Both the position numbers and the translations under genes were made by a program. Below, one piece after another: positions 14,538-19,683 of a stretch of DNA of 19,683 bases; the first letter of the stretch is position 1; each line of letters begins with the position of its first letter. This stretch comes from an uncultured Clostridia bacterium (lineage in GTDB: Bacteria; Bacillota; Clostridia; Christensenellales; Borkfalkiaceae): positions 1 through 19,683 of the forward strand of contig CANRIY010000014.1 in the NCBI GenBank assembly GCA_947630775.1, written 5' to 3'. The notes beneath the pieces are model-generated. The model worked only from the letters and a program-made list of their open reading frames with translations, made no database searches and was not told the DNA's origin.

Positions 14538-14783
14538 TCATTCCGCGATGACCTCGTAGAGGCTCGCCGCTTCGTCCTTTTTAACGGTTTCTTTGAGGCC
14601 GAGCACGCGGAATTTCAGCACACCGCTCGAAAAGGCGAGCTCGACGACGTCGCCTATTTTTACGCGGTAGGCGGGCTTGACCTCTTTGCCGTTTACGGAG
14701 ATCTTCCCCGCCGCGGCCGCCTCCTGCGCCACCGTGCGGCGCTTGAGAATGCGGGATACTTTCAAAAATTTGTCAATGCGCAT
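14538..14783 (-). CDS. rqcP: RqcP (YabO-type S4-domain protein of ribosome quality control)
   Basis: A small, 81-residue S4-domain RNA-binding protein. It closely follows Bacillus YabO: MRIDKFLKVSRILKRRT at the start, KISVNGKEVKPAYRVKIGD in the middle, and the LKETVKKDEAASLYEVI ending. RqcP helps RqcH add alanine tails to stalled nascent chains on the 50S subunit. I chose the ATG at 14783 because AAAGGAG lies five bases upstream and it gives the family length. An open frame continues upstream to 14948, but that part runs through repeat DNA and is not protein-like. It is the first gene of the minus-strand rqcP-ispDF-radA group. RqcH is not in the window. Confidence 0.93.
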   Translation of the reverse strand: MRIDKFLKVSRILKRRTVAQEAAAAGKISVNGKEVKPAYRVKIGDVVELAFSSGVLKFRVLGLKETVKKDEAASLYEVIAE

Positions 14784-14824
14784 GAAAACTCCTTTGTGTG
14801 GTGTGTTTGTGATGTTTTCGTCCC

Positions 14825-15080
14825 TCTTGCTTCCCCTCTTAGGGGAAGTACCCGCGCAGCGGGGGATAGGGTTTCCGAGAGAACGTACGGGCGAAAACCC
14901 CTCAGTCGCGCAAGGGCGGCGCGACAGCTCCCCTAAGAGGGGAGCCAAGGAACCCCTCAGTCACGGCAAGGGCGGCGCGACAGCTCCCCTAAGAGGGGGG
15001 CCAAGGAACCCCTCAGTCACGGCAAGGGCGGCGCGACAGCTCCCCTAAGAGGGGAGCCAAGGAACCCCTCAGTCACGCAA
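14825..15080. repeat. Head-to-head repeat: one B module facing 3.3 tandem A modules
   Basis: A B module (14826-14874, stems CTTCCCCT/AGGGGAAG and CCCGC/GCGGG) faces a tandem array. Array units are 14896-14950 (55 bp), 14951-15006 (56 bp), 15007-15062 (56 bp) and a partial unit at 15063-15080. Each full unit contains a GTC..GAC stem and a GCTCCCC/GGGGAGC stem. Unit 1 has a fully paired GTCGCGC/GCGCGAC stem. Units 2 and 3 have GTCACG against CGCGAC, with an A-C mismatch. There are no spacers between units, so this is not a CRISPR array. Confidence 0.85.
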
Positions 15081-15146
15081 AATCGCGAAAAAAAGCACTT
15101 TTTTTGTCGATTTGATAAAAAATCGTTTCAACGGCGTGAAAACCGA

Positions 15147-15175
15147 TTGACATCTTTCGCGTTACCGATTATAAT
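15147..15175 (+). promoter_or_regulatory. Perfect-consensus sigma-A promoter of rpoB
   Basis: TTGACA (15147-15152) and TATAAT (15170-15175) are separated by exactly 17 bp, and A/T tracts upstream (15085-15125) could serve as an UP element. The predicted RNA start is about 15182, which gives an rpoB leader of about 212 nt. Confidence 0.9.
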
Positions 15176-15181
15176 ACCATA

Positions 15182-15393
15182 CTGTATCATTATGTTTAAA
15201 ATGCGTTTCTGTGCGTTCTCGGGGATTTTTCCCGCCGCCGCAGGCGCTTCCGCTTTCCTTATATTATAGCGCATGAAGGCGCGGTTGTAAAGGGGAACGG
15301 AAGGAAAATTTCGGACATTTCGATTTTTATCGATGAAAAGATATACTCGGTAGATCGCCAAATGATAACAACAAGAAAGGAGTTATTTGACGG
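15182..15393 (+). promoter_or_regulatory. Long 5' leader of rpoB with predicted stems
   Basis: The leader has no assignable gene. A possible stem pairs CTTCCG (15247-15252) with CGGAAG (15298-15303), continuing after a bulged C with TTTCC (15254-15258) and GGGAA (15293-15297). It encloses a small GCGC/GCGC hairpin (15269-15282). A further hairpin, TCGAT/ATCGA, lies near 15318-15335. AAAGGAG (15376-15382) is the ribosome site for rpoB. No known riboswitch or ribosomal-protein binding site is recognised. Confidence 0.5.
15263..15291 (-). promoter_or_regulatory. Minus-strand sigma-A promoter facing the rpoB promoter
   Basis: On the minus strand, TTTACA (15291-15286) and TATAAT (15268-15263) are 17 bp apart. 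The predicted RNA start is about 15256, so the transcript would overlap the first 75 nt of the rpoB leader in antisense. It would then cross the repeat array towards rqcP, about 470 nt away. It is the best promoter candidate I can find for the rqcP-ispDF-radA group. Confidence 0.6.
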
Positions 15394-19470
<4,077 letters not shown>

Positions 19471-19485
19471 CGGGAGGGAAGTGAT

Positions 19486-19683
19486 ATGTACGAGTTAAAC
19501 GATTTCAACAGTATCCAGATCAGCATCGCATCCCCCGAAAAAATCAGGGAATGGTCTTACGGCGAAGTAACGAAGCCCGAGACGATCAACTACCGCACCC
19601 AAAAACCCGAGCGGGACGGACTTTTTTGCGAAAAGATCTTCGGGCCCACCAAGGACTGGGAATGCCATTGCGGAAAATACAAG
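19486..19683 (+). CDS. rpoC: DNA-directed RNA polymerase subunit beta-prime, N-terminal part
   Basis: The first 66 codons of beta-prime; the gene runs off the window edge. It starts MYELNDFNSIQISIASPEKI and continues with WSYGEVTKPETINYRT...P.RDGLFCEKIFGPTKDWEC, the invariant start of bacterial RpoC. The last residues begin the N-terminal zinc-binding site (C.C in CHCGKYK). GGGAGG lies before the ATG. It is co-transcribed with rpoB. Confidence 0.98.
   Translation, partial: MYELNDFNSIQISIASPEKIREWSYGEVTKPETINYRTQKPERDGLFCEKIFGPTKDWECHCGKYK

Noticed and set aside
14784..14948. N-terminal extension of RqcP up to 14948
   Set aside because: It lies in repeat DNA, the AAAGGAG site fits the ATG at 14783, and the shorter form matches the known family length.
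14896..15080. Tandem 55-56-bp repeats resembling a CRISPR array
   Set aside because: The units follow each other without spacers, the unit is longer than CRISPR repeats, the same unit occurs singly elsewhere in the window, and no cas gene is present.
15192..15269. A 25-codon open frame (MFKMRFCAFSGIF...) at the very start of the rpoB leader
   Set aside because: There is no ribosome site and only about 10 nt of RNA before it; composition is uninformative and it overlaps the minus-strand promoter. A leader peptide is possible but unsupported.
15128..15361. A 77-codon minus-strand open frame opposite the rpoB leader
   Set aside because: It spans both promoters, has no ribosome site or recognisable domain, and looks like chance.

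Overview
The window looks like a chromosomal segment of a GC-rich, low-abundance-type gut Firmicute (class Clostridia). Evidence: Firmicutes-type RpoB/RpoC, a YabO-type RqcP, a fused IspDF, consensus sigma-A promoters with 17-18 bp spacing, AGGAG-type ribosome sites, and many intergenic GC-rich hairpin repeats of the kind seen in gut Clostridia. The genus cannot be fixed from sequence alone. I see no phage, plasmid, CRISPR array, insertion-sequence transposase, tRNA or rRNA.

Layout. (1) 1-1153: repeat debris, then rdgB and a YfcE-type phosphoesterase overlapping by GTGA, ended by a two-way terminator at 1161-1194. (2) 1226-3979, minus strand: an EamA transporter followed by a membrane-anchored glycerophosphodiesterase-like protein with its own promoter. 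(3) 4036-6482, plus strand: a TetR-ABC ATPase-ABC permease cassette, divergent from the EamA gene, with a palindrome over the predicted tetR transcription start. (4) dut at 6501-6929, with a promoter inside the end of the permease gene. (5) 6930-7577: a 650-bp gene-free island packed with hairpins and repeats. (6) 7578-11541: four genes overlapping end to end (trmB-like, GT2 glycosyltransferase, ABC ATPase, ABC permease), closed by a strong terminator at 11559-11591. (7) 11600-12010: a second repeat island whose modules are in the same order as in the first. (8) 14783-12011, minus strand: rqcP-ispDF-radA. (9) 14825-15393: tandem repeats, two face-to-face promoters and a long leader. (10) rpoB (15394-19470) and the first 66 codons of rpoC.

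How the genes fit together. Most are housekeeping: nucleotide-pool cleaning (RdgB, dUTPase), isoprenoid precursors (IspDF), ribosome rescue quality control (RqcP), recombination (RadA), tRNA modification (TrmB) and transcription (RpoB, RpoC). The two ABC exporters are paralogues within 5 kb. One sits in a TetR-controlled cassette of drug-efflux type. The other is translationally coupled to a membrane glycosyltransferase and a TrmB homologue.

The observations most worth following are: the repeat families, whose hairpin arms change in compensating ways between copies; the overlapping convergent promoters before rpoB; the roughly 89-residue acidic tail on RpoB; and the loss of the usual DPWPK..H..R block in the TrmB homologue. 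I do not see a clear new multi-gene defence or biosynthetic system.
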